Origin: Cribrihabitans_A pelagius
GTDB taxonomy: Bacteria; Pseudomonadota; Alphaproteobacteria; Rhodobacterales; Rhodobacteraceae
DNA: 11,616 nucleotides
Direction: 5' to 3'
Assembly (NCBI RefSeq): GCF_048820915.1
Contig: NZ_JBMERR010000043.1
Span: 1 to 11,616, forward strand
Both the position numbers and the translations under genes were made by a program. Below, piece by piece: positions 1 through 7,087 of the stretch. The notes below the pieces were generated by a model. It ran no database searches and was not told where the DNA came from. It worked only from the letters and a program-made list of their open reading frames with translations. Each line of letters starts with the position of its first letter. Positions within the stretch are counted from its first letter, which is position 1.

Positions 1-30
1 GGACACGTCCAGACCAACATAATGCAACAT
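1..30 (-). CDS. IS110-family transposase, N-terminus only (runs off window)
   Basis: Read on the minus strand from the ATG at 28-30, the ten visible codons give MLHYVGLDVS. This is the typical start of IS110-family (DEDD) transposases, where the Asp of the VG(L/I)DVS motif is the first metal-binding residue of the RuvC-like catalytic domain. A strong ribosome binding site, AAGGAG, lies just upstream on the minus strand (within 33-43). The rest of the gene lies beyond the left edge, so whether it is intact cannot be judged. IS110 enzymes recombine DNA without classic terminal inverted repeats and are guided by an RNA encoded next to the gene. The call rests on only ten residues plus the ribosome binding site, but the motif is distinctive. 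Confidence 0.72.
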   Translation of the reverse strand, partial: MLHYVGLDVS

Positions 31-200
31 GGTCGTTCTCCTTCACGGCTGGTTTTGCTGAGGCCGATCTTATCGGGCCTCGTTCGCCCTGGGAGAGCGG
101 CCGCCGCAAACACACCATGTCATTCGTCAATGGTGCGGAAATGTGCTGGTTGGATACCTGTGCGGACGGCACCAGGATCTGGATTTTCCGCATCCACCTG
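31..200 (-). ncRNA. candidate IS110 bridge RNA
   Basis: In the IS110 group the non-coding region upstream of the transposase encodes a structured bridge RNA whose internal loops pair with target and donor DNA. Two nested domains can be seen here. Domain 1 (131-196): outer stem TGCGGAAA (134-141) with TTTCCGCA (185-192), extended by TGG (131-133) with CCA (194-196). On the minus-strand RNA it has an asymmetric internal loop of 5 nt (180-184) and 11 nt (142-152), capped by a 10-bp hairpin with two single-base bulges (153-179). Domain 2 (50-117): TTTGC (54-58) with GCAAA (106-110), plus TGG (50-52) with CCA (115-117). It encloses a 9-bp hairpin with one bulged base (60-81) and about 24 unpaired bases. 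The pairings are seen directly; the bridge-RNA role is inferred from position and architecture. The exact ends are unknown. Confidence 0.42.
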
Positions 201-217
201 CCCCCATGCGGACACAA

Positions 218-1141
218 CTAAGCTGCAGCAGGATCATCGATGATCAGATGATCCGCATCCCAAAGTGCCGGGCAAACCTCCGCTTCGGCATGACCGTTGC
301 GCAGCCGGCGGCACGCGCCCACCGGAATATCAGCAGCGATCAGAACGTGATCCGTCATCATCGCAGCGGTTTGCGGCGCGAGGGACGCGTGGATGCCATC
401 CAGGGCGACCCCTGTGTCGCAAGGCAGAAATACACTTGCACCGCCGACGCCCGTATCTGTCAGCGGTTGTCCGAAAGGCACACCGACAGCCCCCAGAACA
501 CATACGGCCGTCTGAAGTTCGATGGCGCGCGCGCGCGCGCAACTGAACACTCTGTTGTAGCCGGTAATCATGTCGGTCTTGGCGGGTATGATAATCAGAT
601 CAAGATCAAGCTTTCCAAGGCGTGACCACAGGGCTGTAAATTCGCTGTCCAGACAAATGATCATGGCAATTCGCAGACCGTTCCATTCGATCACGCTGAT
701 AGTGTCGCCATGGACCGCGGTGCCGCCGGCACCCTGTGCCTCAAGCGGGGTCAGGCTGAGCTTATCTTGACAGTGGCGCCTACCGTCAGGGGTGAGCAAC
801 CAAGCGCGGTTCAGATAAACCGGAACGCCGTCTATCGGTGCAGCGGCAAACGGGATCGTGCCGGGGAGAATCGAGACACCATACCGCGCGGACATTGCTG
901 CAACGGCATCCAACGCGAGCTGTCCGCACTCAAACAGCCACCCCAGGATATTATCCTTGGGAAGATCTGCAGGTGCAAAGCTCAGCCATTGGGCACAGGC
1001 GAATTCGGGAAGCACCAGCATACTTGCACCACGCGCTGCAGTCTGGGCGACCCGCGCCTCCAACTGGTTAAGCCACGTATTCAGGTCCGGTACCGCTGGT
1101 TCAAGGTTGGCAGCCCAAAGGTCAATCGAAACGTGTTCCAC
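218..1141 (-). CDS. nitrilase-superfamily carbon-nitrogen hydrolase
   Basis: A 307-residue protein, the usual length for the superfamily, with the full Glu-Lys-Cys triad in order: Glu46 in LVLPEFA, Lys127 in CQDKLSLTP, and Cys163 in MIICLDSEF. These enzymes hydrolyse nitriles, amides or carbamoyl groups through a Cys thioester in the cytoplasm. The substrate cannot be told from the sequence. The start is a GTG (1139-1141); an in-frame TAA lies a little upstream and no in-frame ATG lies between, so this start is forced. No strong ribosome binding site is visible. G+C is far lower than in neighbouring genes (56 of 120 bases at 541-660), suggesting horizontal transfer. A (GC)8 tract at 525-540 encodes part of residues 201-206. 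It sits between an IS110 element and a Hint-domain gene, with no pathway partner visible. Confidence 0.88.
   Translation of the reverse strand: MEHVSIDLWAANLEPAVPDLNTWLNQLEARVAQTAARGASMLVLPEFACAQWLSFAPADLPKDNILGWLFECGQLALDAVAAMSARYGVSILPGTIPFAAAPIDGVPVYLNRAWLLTPDGRRHCQDKLSLTPLEAQGAGGTAVHGDTISVIEWNGLRIAMIICLDSEFTALWSRLGKLDLDLIIIPAKTDMITGYNRVFSCARARAIELQTAVCVLGAVGVPFGQPLTDTGVGGASVFLPCDTGVALDGIHASLAPQTAAMMTDHVLIAADIPVGACRRLRNGHAEAEVCPALWDADHLIIDDPAAA
525..540. repeat. (GC)8 dinucleotide tract inside the hydrolase gene
   Basis: Eight uninterrupted GC units within the coding region, encoding alternating Ala and Arg after Cys201. Such tracts can slip during replication and shift the reading frame; the frame is open in this copy. 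It stands out because the surrounding gene has low G+C. Confidence 0.85.
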
Positions 1142-1372
1142 TAATTGCCCAACTTTATTGAAATCGACTAACCGCAGTTAGCTCAGGCATGGGTAAAGGC
1201 AACGGTGAAGTGCGGCTTCGATTGTCTGCTCAGGAGATCCTGGTTTCGTGGCGCGCGCCCGCATCGATGGTCCGGGTTCCGCCCGGTCCGAAAGAGCTGT
1301 TCCTGCGATCCGGCACCTGGCTGCAGGTTGGCTTCGGGCCGACAGCGCGTTCTCACGCGCAGAAACTGGCCG
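1142..1372. other. intergenic region upstream of the hydrolase gene
   Basis: A 231-base gap between the start of the hydrolase gene and the end of the Hint-domain gene, both on the minus strand. It should contain the hydrolase promoter, but no confident -35/-10 pair was found. It holds an inverted repeat (1168-1181) and a short minus-strand ATG reading frame of 11 codons plus stop (1155-1190, MPELTAVSRFQ). An open plus-strand frame crosses the region but has no recognisable protein and no good ribosome binding site. Confidence 0.5.
1168..1181. promoter_or_regulatory. inverted repeat CTAAC-N4-GTTAG, possible operator
   Basis: Perfect 5-bp arms, CTAAC and GTTAG, around CGCA. The repeat lies 27 bases upstream of the hydrolase GTG start and inside the short upstream reading frame. 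Size and spacing fit a dimeric repressor site of the GntR type, but arms this short can also arise by chance. Confidence 0.28.
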
Positions 1373-2386
1373 CTACCGCAACGACGCCCTTTTCAACAGC
1401 TCCACCGCATCCTGCCGCTGCAACAGCGGCCGGCCCACGTCCAGCCCGTGGGCGCCGCTCGCCGGCGCCGCGGGCAGGGGGCCTGGGTGGGTGCTCAGGA
1501 ACTCCTCGGGCAGGGCCGGAGTGGTGATCGGGTCGAGGAAGGTGCTCTCGGCGGCGATGCCCTCGGCGTAGACGATGTGGTGGCGGTCGAACAGGATCTG
1601 GACGTAATCCACGAAGCCTCCGTCCAGCGTCACCACAGCATGTCCGTTCACCAGGTCGCGGGCGCGGATCAGGATCTCGGGCGCGCCGGTGCCGAGGAGG
1701 TCGCGGCGCTGGTAGACCATCAGCCGGTGCGCCGGGCTCACGATCAGGTCGCGGTCGTTGTTGAGCGCGCCCTTGCGGATCAGGATCGGGGCGAGGGAGC
1801 CGGTGGCGCGTAAGGTAGACTGGCCGCTCCAGCGCAGGGGCTGGACGCCGTCGTCGCGGGTGAGGATGCGGTCGCCGGGGCGCAAGGCTTCGATCGGGCG
1901 CTGTTCGCCGGTGGCGAGCGTGATGCGGGTGCCGCGGGTGAAGGCGGCCGAGGCGGATTGCGCCAGCGCACGGCGGGCGGGCGCGCGGGCGGCTTCGATC
2001 AGCGTATAAAGCGTGTCGGGGCGCAGGGGGGCGAGCGGCATCAGGTAGCTCTCCGCGATCAGGCCTTCGGCGTCGGCCTCGACCAGGAGCAGCATCCCGC
2101 AGCCGGCGCCGTCGTCGGGCTGAAGGGTGAGCAGCGCGTCGAGGTGCAGCGCAGCGCCAGGGGTGCCAAGGGCGCTGCCGGGCGCGATGCGGAAGCTGCC
2201 GTCGTGGCGGGCGTCGATTGCAAGCCGTGCGGGCGGGGCACTGCCGTCGAGCGCGTAGATGTCGCCGGGCACCAGATCCTCCAGCACGCCGGGCGCATCG
2301 CCCGCATTGGCGCCGTATTCGGCACAGAAGCGCGCGGCCGGGTAGGCCTGGACGGAGGCAAGGCTGGCGGTCAAGGTCTGTCCCAT
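1373..2386 (-). CDS. Hint-domain (Hedgehog/intein-type) protein lacking the catalytic Cys
   Basis: A 337-residue protein. Residues about 1-140 form a variable N-terminal part without a signal peptide. Residues about 147-285 match the Hint_2 domain common in Rhodobacterales: FTRGTRITLATGEQRPIEALRPGD (149-172, shown here as the block start), RILTRDDGVQPLRW (173-186), SPAHRLM (217-223), and the closing block FDRHHIVYAEGIAAEST (266-282). Hint domains normally begin with a Cys just before the F-T/A-x-G-T block and use it for self-cleavage. Here the two positions before Phe149 are Ala147 and Ala148, so autoprocessing is unlikely. Start: ATG 2384-2386 with only a weak ribosome binding site, divergent from the SDR gene with a 221-base gap. 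The cellular role is unknown; many such proteins in this order accompany secreted or surface proteins. Confidence 0.85.
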   Translation of the reverse strand: MGQTLTASLASVQAYPAARFCAEYGANAGDAPGVLEDLVPGDIYALDGSAPPARLAIDARHDGSFRIAPGSALGTPGAALHLDALLTLQPDDGAGCGMLLLVEADAEGLIAESYLMPLAPLRPDTLYTLIEAARAPARRALAQSASAAFTRGTRITLATGEQRPIEALRPGDRILTRDDGVQPLRWSGQSTLRATGSLAPILIRKGALNNDRDLIVSPAHRLMVYQRRDLLGTGAPEILIRARDLVNGHAVVTLDGGFVDYVQILFDRHHIVYAEGIAAESTFLDPITTPALPEEFLSTHPGPLPAAPASGAHGLDVGRPLLQRQDAVELLKRASLR

Positions 2387-2607
2387 CGGGCTGGTGCACC
2401 TGTCTGCGTTATTGGCCCCCGGGACGGGCCGCGTCCAGACATAGTGGCGGGGGAATGTGGCCGAAAGGGGTCACGCCGGGGCAGATTTTCCGGCGCTCTT
2501 GCGGCAGGCCGGCCCCGGGGCTGGCGATGGGTCAAAACCGGGCTGGTCAACCGGCGAGTGCCGGTGCAAGGTCTGCGCCGGAACGAAACACGCAAGGGAG
2601 GACGCTG
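2387..2607. promoter_or_regulatory. divergent intergenic region (Hint gene / SDR gene)
   Basis: 221 bases between two divergent start codons, so promoters for both directions should lie here. No convincing -35/-10 pair was recognised. A short imperfect direct repeat, GGTCAAAACCGG (2530-2541) and GGTCAACCGG (2545-2554), lies 54-78 bases upstream of the SDR start and could be a regulator half-site pair. No RNA gene or coding region is seen. Confidence 0.35.
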
Positions 2608-3387
2608 ATGGATCTGGGAATCGCGGGCAAGCGGGCGCTGGTGTGCGCCAGCAGCAAGGGCCTGGGGCTGGGCTGCGCCGAAGCGCTGGCGGCGGCCGGG
2701 GTGAATCTGGTGATGAACGCGCGCGGCGCCGAGGCGCTGGAGGCCTCGGCCCAGGCAATCCGCGACGCGCATGGCGTCGACGTGGTCACCGTGGCGGCGG
2801 ATGTTTCCACCGAAGCGGGCCAGAAGAAGGTGCTGGAGGCCGCGCAGGGTGTGGACATCCTGGTGACCAACGCGGGCGGCCCGCCGCCGGGCATGTGGAC
2901 TGACTGGGAGCGCGACGATTTCATCCAGGCGCTGGACGCCAACATGCTGGCGCCGGTGGCGCTGATCAAGGCGCTGGTGCCGGGCATGATGGAGCGCGGC
3001 TGGGGCCGGGTGGTCAACATCACCTCGATGTCGGTGAAGGCGCCGATCCCGGTGCTGGGGCTGTCGAATTCGGCACGCGCAGGGCTTACCGGGTATGTCG
3101 CGGGCACCTCGCGTCAGGTGGCGGGCAAGGGGGTCACCATCAACAACCTTCTGCCCGGCATCCATGCCACCGACCGCGCGGTTGCGCTCGACAAGGGCGT
3201 GGCGGACCAGCAGGGGATCTCGATGGACGAGGCCAAGGCGCAGCGCAGCGCCACCATCCCCGCGGGCCGCTACGGCACCGCGGAGGAATTCGGCGCCACC
3301 TGCGCCTTCCTCTGTTCGCAGCACGCAGGCTTCATCGTCGGGCAGAATATCCTGCTCGATGGCGGCGCCGTTGCTTCAGTGATGTAA
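2608..3387 (+). CDS. SDR-family oxidoreductase, atypical active site
   Basis: A 259-residue classical-length short-chain dehydrogenase/reductase. The N-terminal Rossmann fold carries the cofactor loop ASSKGLGLG (14-22), a variant of TGxxxGxG. NARG (37-40) lies after strand 2, NAGG at 88-91, the structural Asn112, Ser140 in NITS, and the C-terminal IVGQNILLDGG block (243-253). In typical SDRs the Ser is followed 13 and 17 residues later by the Tyr and Lys of YxxxK; here those positions are Ser153 and Arg157 (SNSAR). The protein is annotated in many genomes as a FabG-like reductase, but the loss of both residues makes ordinary ketoreduction doubtful. Start: ATG 2608, preceded by GGGAGG (2595-2600); the longer upstream frame is rejected. 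It lies 15 bases before the AlkC-like gene and is probably co-transcribed with it. Confidence 0.9.
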   Translation: MDLGIAGKRALVCASSKGLGLGCAEALAAAGVNLVMNARGAEALEASAQAIRDAHGVDVVTVAADVSTEAGQKKVLEAAQGVDILVTNAGGPPPGMWTDWERDDFIQALDANMLAPVALIKALVPGMMERGWGRVVNITSMSVKAPIPVLGLSNSARAGLTGYVAGTSRQVAGKGVTINNLLPGIHATDRAVALDKGVADQQGISMDEAKAQRSATIPAGRYGTAEEFGATCAFLCSQHAGFIVGQNILLDGGAVASVM

Positions 3388-3402
3388 GAAGGGGCGGTCC
3401 GG

Positions 3403-4524
3403 ATGGCGAGCGGATTTTCCCTGAAGGACCAGCTCTTCAATCGTGAAAAGGTCCGCTACCTGGCGGGCCTTTTTGCTGCCGCGGAGCCGGGGTTTAAGGC
3501 GGAGGCCTTTGAGGCGCAGGTGATGGCGGAGCTGCCGGCGCTGGAGCTGAAGCAGCGCATTGCCTGGATTGCGCAAGTGCTGGCCGGGTATCTGCCGCAG
3601 GACCTGCCGGAGGCCGCGCCGGTGATCCTGCGCGCCCTGCCGCCGCCGCTGGATCCTGGCAGGAGCGACGACGACTTCGGCGATTTCATCTTTGCGCCCT
3701 TGGGCGAATATGCGGCCGCGGCCGGGGCGGAGGCGCATCCGGAACTGACGCTCGACCTCATGGAAGAGCTGACGCAGCGGTTCTCGATGGAATGGGCGGT
3801 GCGTCCGCTCCTGAACCGTCACCCCGGGCTGGTGCTGGAGCGGATGAGCGGCTGGGCCGGGCACGAAAGCTACCACGTGCGGCGGCTGGTAAGCGAGGGC
3901 ACAAGGCCGCGGCTCCCGTGGGGGCAGGCGGTTGGACTGCAGCTGGCCGAGCCGCTGCCGCTGCTGGACCGGCTGCACGGGGATTCCACCCGCTATGTCA
4001 CGCGCTCGGTGGCCAACCACCTGAACGATATCGCCAAGAAGGACCCGGATCTGGCGATGGACCGGCTTGCCGGCTGGCGCGAGGCGGGGGCGCAGGACCG
4101 CAAGGAGCTGGACTGGATGACCGCCCACAGCTTGCGCGGGCTGGTGAAGGCGGGCCATCCGCGAGCGATGGCGATGCTGGGCTATGACCCGGAGCTGCAG
4201 CTTGACGCGCGGTTGGACGTGCCGCCGGAGGCGCGGATCGGTGCGGCGCTGGAAATCGCCTGCCATCTGGATGGTCCCGAGGGGGCGCCGGTGCTGGTGG
4301 ACTACGTGCTGCACTTCCGGCGGCCCGGGGGGAAGATATCTGCGAAGGTGTTCAAGCTGAAGCAGGCGCGGATCGCGGGCGGGGGGCTGGAGCTCGCCAA
4401 GCGCCACAAGCTGAAGGGCAATGCGACGACCTTCAAGCTGGTGCCGGGACCGCATCGGATCGGGCTGATGGTGAACGGCCGGCTGCGGGCAGAGGCGGAG
4501 TTCGAGCTGCTGCCGGAAGGATGA
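3403..4524 (+). CDS. AlkC-type DNA alkylation repair glycosylase
   Basis: A 373-residue protein matching the HEAT-repeat DNA alkylation repair family (AlkC branch), which removes N3-methylated purines from DNA without base flipping. Visible family marks are WAVRPLLNRHP (131-141), HVRRLVSEGTRPRLPWG (158-174), and DWMTAHSLRGLVKAGHPRAM (237-256), all in helical repeats spanning about 1-262. A beta-rich C-terminal part (about 265-371) fits the Ig-like domain found in AlkC proteins. Cytoplasmic, no signal peptide. The start ATG 3403 follows GAAGGGG (3388-3394). The gene begins 15 bases after the SDR stop, so the two probably share a transcript. Which catalytic acidic residues act here was not assigned. 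Confidence is high for the family and moderate for AlkC over a relative. Confidence 0.86.
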   Translation: MASGFSLKDQLFNREKVRYLAGLFAAAEPGFKAEAFEAQVMAELPALELKQRIAWIAQVLAGYLPQDLPEAAPVILRALPPPLDPGRSDDDFGDFIFAPLGEYAAAAGAEAHPELTLDLMEELTQRFSMEWAVRPLLNRHPGLVLERMSGWAGHESYHVRRLVSEGTRPRLPWGQAVGLQLAEPLPLLDRLHGDSTRYVTRSVANHLNDIAKKDPDLAMDRLAGWREAGAQDRKELDWMTAHSLRGLVKAGHPRAMAMLGYDPELQLDARLDVPPEARIGAALEIACHLDGPEGAPVLVDYVLHFRRPGGKISAKVFKLKQARIAGGGLELAKRHKLKGNATTFKLVPGPHRIGLMVNGRLRAEAEFELLPEG

Positions 4525-4587
4525 TACCGGCGCGGTAAAATAGCTGAGGGCAGTACCCGGCCGCGGGTGGGGGTGAAGCCCCCGACC

Positions 4588-4598
4588 GGGGGGGGGGG
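4588..4598. repeat. poly-G tract, 11 G
   Basis: Eleven consecutive G between two hairpins, upstream of arsM. Homopolymers this long are prone to slippage and sequencing error, so the true length should be treated as uncertain. Confidence 0.8.
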
Positions 4599-4610
4599 CG
4601 GCCGGGGGCT

Positions 4611-4631
4611 GCCCGGCGGTGCCCGCCGGGC
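4611..4631 (+). terminator. strong GC hairpin, possible terminator of the SDR-AlkC unit
   Basis: Perfect 9-bp stem, GCCCGGCGG with CCGCCGGGC, around a TGC loop, about 90 bases after the AlkC-like stop codon. The tail is GGAAGTTTAGTT rather than a clean T run, so intrinsic termination would be weak. It could instead be a palindromic intergenic repeat or stabilise the 3' end. Confidence 0.4.
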
Positions 4632-4799
4632 GGAAGTTTAGTTGGGACCGCGAATCTCTCCATTGCCGGGGAAGGTTATGGAGCCGATATGCCCAGCCCC
4701 ACGCCCCATCACACTTGCGTCAGCAAACCCGCCGCCCCAATTGCCGCCCCGCCAGCGCGCCGCTATCCAGCCTTCTGAACCATCAGGAAAGGCCGCGCC

Positions 4800-5849
4800 A
4801 TGACCCATGAAAACGTGCAGACCTATTACGGCGAAGTGCTGCAGGGCAGCGCGGATTTGCAGACCAACGCCTGCTGCACGCCCGATGACATGCCGGACCA
4901 CGTGAAGGCGGTGCTTTCGAAAATCCACGACGAGGTGCTGACCCGCTACTACGGCTGCGGCCTGATCGCGCCGGAGGCGCTGGAAGGTGCAAAGATCCTC
5001 GACCTCGGCTGCGGCGCGGGGCGCGATGTCTATGCGCTGTCGGCGCTGGCGGGGGAGAGCGGCAAGGTCGTGGGCGTTGACATGACGCCCGCGCAGCTGG
5101 AAGTCGCGCGCCGCCACCAGGACTTCCACGCCGAGGCCTTCGGCCATGCGCAATCCAACGTGGAATTCCACCACGGTTATATCGAGCGGCTGGAGGAGCT
5201 GGACCTGGAGCCGGGCTCCTTCGACGTCATCGTCTCCAACTGCGTGATCAACCTCGCCACCGACAAGGGCGCGGTGCTGCGCGGGGCGCATCATCTGCTG
5301 AAGGAGGGCGGGGAGATGTATTTCTCCGACGTCTACGCCGGCCGCCGGGTGCCGCAGGCGATGGCGGAGGACGAGGTGCTGTATGGCGAATGCCTGTCCG
5401 GTGCGCTCTACTGGAACGATTTCCTGAGCATCGCGCGCGAGGCCGGCTTCAACGACCCGCGCATGGTGACCGCGCGGCCCCTGACGATCGAGAACCCCGC
5501 GCTGGAACGCCGCGTTGCGCCGCTCAAGTTCCTCTCCGCCACTTACCGGCTGTTCAAGCTGGCAGCGCTTGAGCCCGACTGCGAGGATTACGGCCAGGCG
5601 GTGATCTACAAGGGCACCATCCCGCACGCGCCGCACGCCTTTGCGCTGGACGATCACCACGTGATCGAAACCGGCAAGGTGTTCCCGGTCTGCGGCAACA
5701 CCTGGATGATGCTGCAGAACACCCGGCTGGCGCCGCATTTCGAGTTCATCGGCAGCTTTGACACCCACTACGGCATCTTTGCAGGCTGCGGCGGCGCCTC
5801 GCCCTTCAACGGGATCGAGGGGCAGGCCGCGGGCCAGGGCTGCTGCTGA
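4800..5849 (+). CDS. arsM: arsenite S-adenosylmethionine methyltransferase ArsM
   Basis: A 349-residue cytoplasmic methyltransferase that converts As(III) stepwise to mono-, di- and trimethylated forms, the last volatile. The SAM-binding motif ILDLGCGAGRD is at 66-76, with VDMTP (93-97) after it. Four cysteines match the spacing of characterised ArsM enzymes: Cys25 (in NACC, with Cys26), Cys53 (YYGCG), Cys148 (SNCVINL) and Cys198 (YGECLSGAL). The 28-residue and 50-residue gaps within the two pairs match those between Cys44/Cys72 and Cys174/Cys224 of the algal enzyme. The C-terminus carries Cys330 and a final Cys-Cys pair that may bind arsenic. Start: ATG 4800, with AGGAAAGG (4785-4792) ahead. 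No arsR, arsB or arsC is in the window, so this is a stand-alone resistance gene. Confidence 0.93.
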   Translation: MTHENVQTYYGEVLQGSADLQTNACCTPDDMPDHVKAVLSKIHDEVLTRYYGCGLIAPEALEGAKILDLGCGAGRDVYALSALAGESGKVVGVDMTPAQLEVARRHQDFHAEAFGHAQSNVEFHHGYIERLEELDLEPGSFDVIVSNCVINLATDKGAVLRGAHHLLKEGGEMYFSDVYAGRRVPQAMAEDEVLYGECLSGALYWNDFLSIAREAGFNDPRMVTARPLTIENPALERRVAPLKFLSATYRLFKLAALEPDCEDYGQAVIYKGTIPHAPHAFALDDHHVIETGKVFPVCGNTWMMLQNTRLAPHFEFIGSFDTHYGIFAGCGGASPFNGIEGQAAGQGCC

Positions 5850-5925
5850 GCGCTTGCAGGGGGCGGGCGGGGTTGCTATCCCGGCCGGTGACCGAGCGTT
5901 TTGATCGGATTCCGCCCGAGGCCCC

Positions 5926-7032
<1,107 letters not shown>

Positions 7033-7046
7033 ATGCTCCAGGCCCA

Positions 7047-7066
7047 GGCCCCCGGCCGGGGAGGCC
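7047..7066. terminator. GC palindrome between convergent genes, possible bidirectional terminator
   Basis: The 54-base gap between the convergent ABC ATPase and DUF421 genes contains the perfect 12-base palindrome CCCCGGCCGGGG (7050-7061) flanked by GGCC on both sides. Neither strand has a T run, so factor-independent termination is uncertain. Confidence 0.3.
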
Positions 7067-7087
7067 GGATGGGCCGGCCGCTTGGCC

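Larger units (their letters stand above)
1..217 (-). mobile_element. IS110-family insertion sequence, 5' end (partial)
   Basis: This holds the start of the transposase gene and its long untranslated upstream region, up to the stop codon of the neighbouring hydrolase. The outer boundary is not visible because IS110 elements lack obvious terminal inverted repeats. It must lie somewhere between the structured region (about 200) and the hydrolase, or slightly inside the hydrolase 3' end; 217 is therefore an upper estimate. The adjacent hydrolase gene has low G+C, which fits an accessory, recently acquired segment. Confidence 0.55.
4525..4799. other. GC-rich intergenic region with hairpins and poly-G run
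   Basis: 275 bases between the AlkC-like gene and arsM. The first half is packed with GC-rich inverted repeats: GGGGG-TGAAG-CCCCC (4569-4583), a run of 11 G (4588-4598) and a perfect 9-bp hairpin (4611-4631). It probably ends the upstream operon. The second half (4640-4799) should carry the arsM promoter and leader. It contains a small imperfect operator-like repeat, TTGC-GTCA-GCAA (4715-4726), but no clear ArsR site. No coding potential was seen. Confidence 0.5.

Noticed and set aside
1189..1527. Plus-strand frame in the gap before the Hint-domain gene, as a possible small gene or transposase remnant
   Set aside because: No ribosome binding site, no recognisable motif, and its second half overlaps the Hint-domain gene antisense.
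2218..2607. Upstream extension of the SDR frame
   Set aside because: It overlaps the divergent Hint-domain gene start, has no ribosome binding site, and the family start with a good ribosome binding site is at 2608.
4715..4726. TTGC-GTCA-GCAA repeat as an ArsR operator for arsM
   Set aside because: The arms are only four bases and do not resemble known ArsR sites; mentioned only in the intergenic note.
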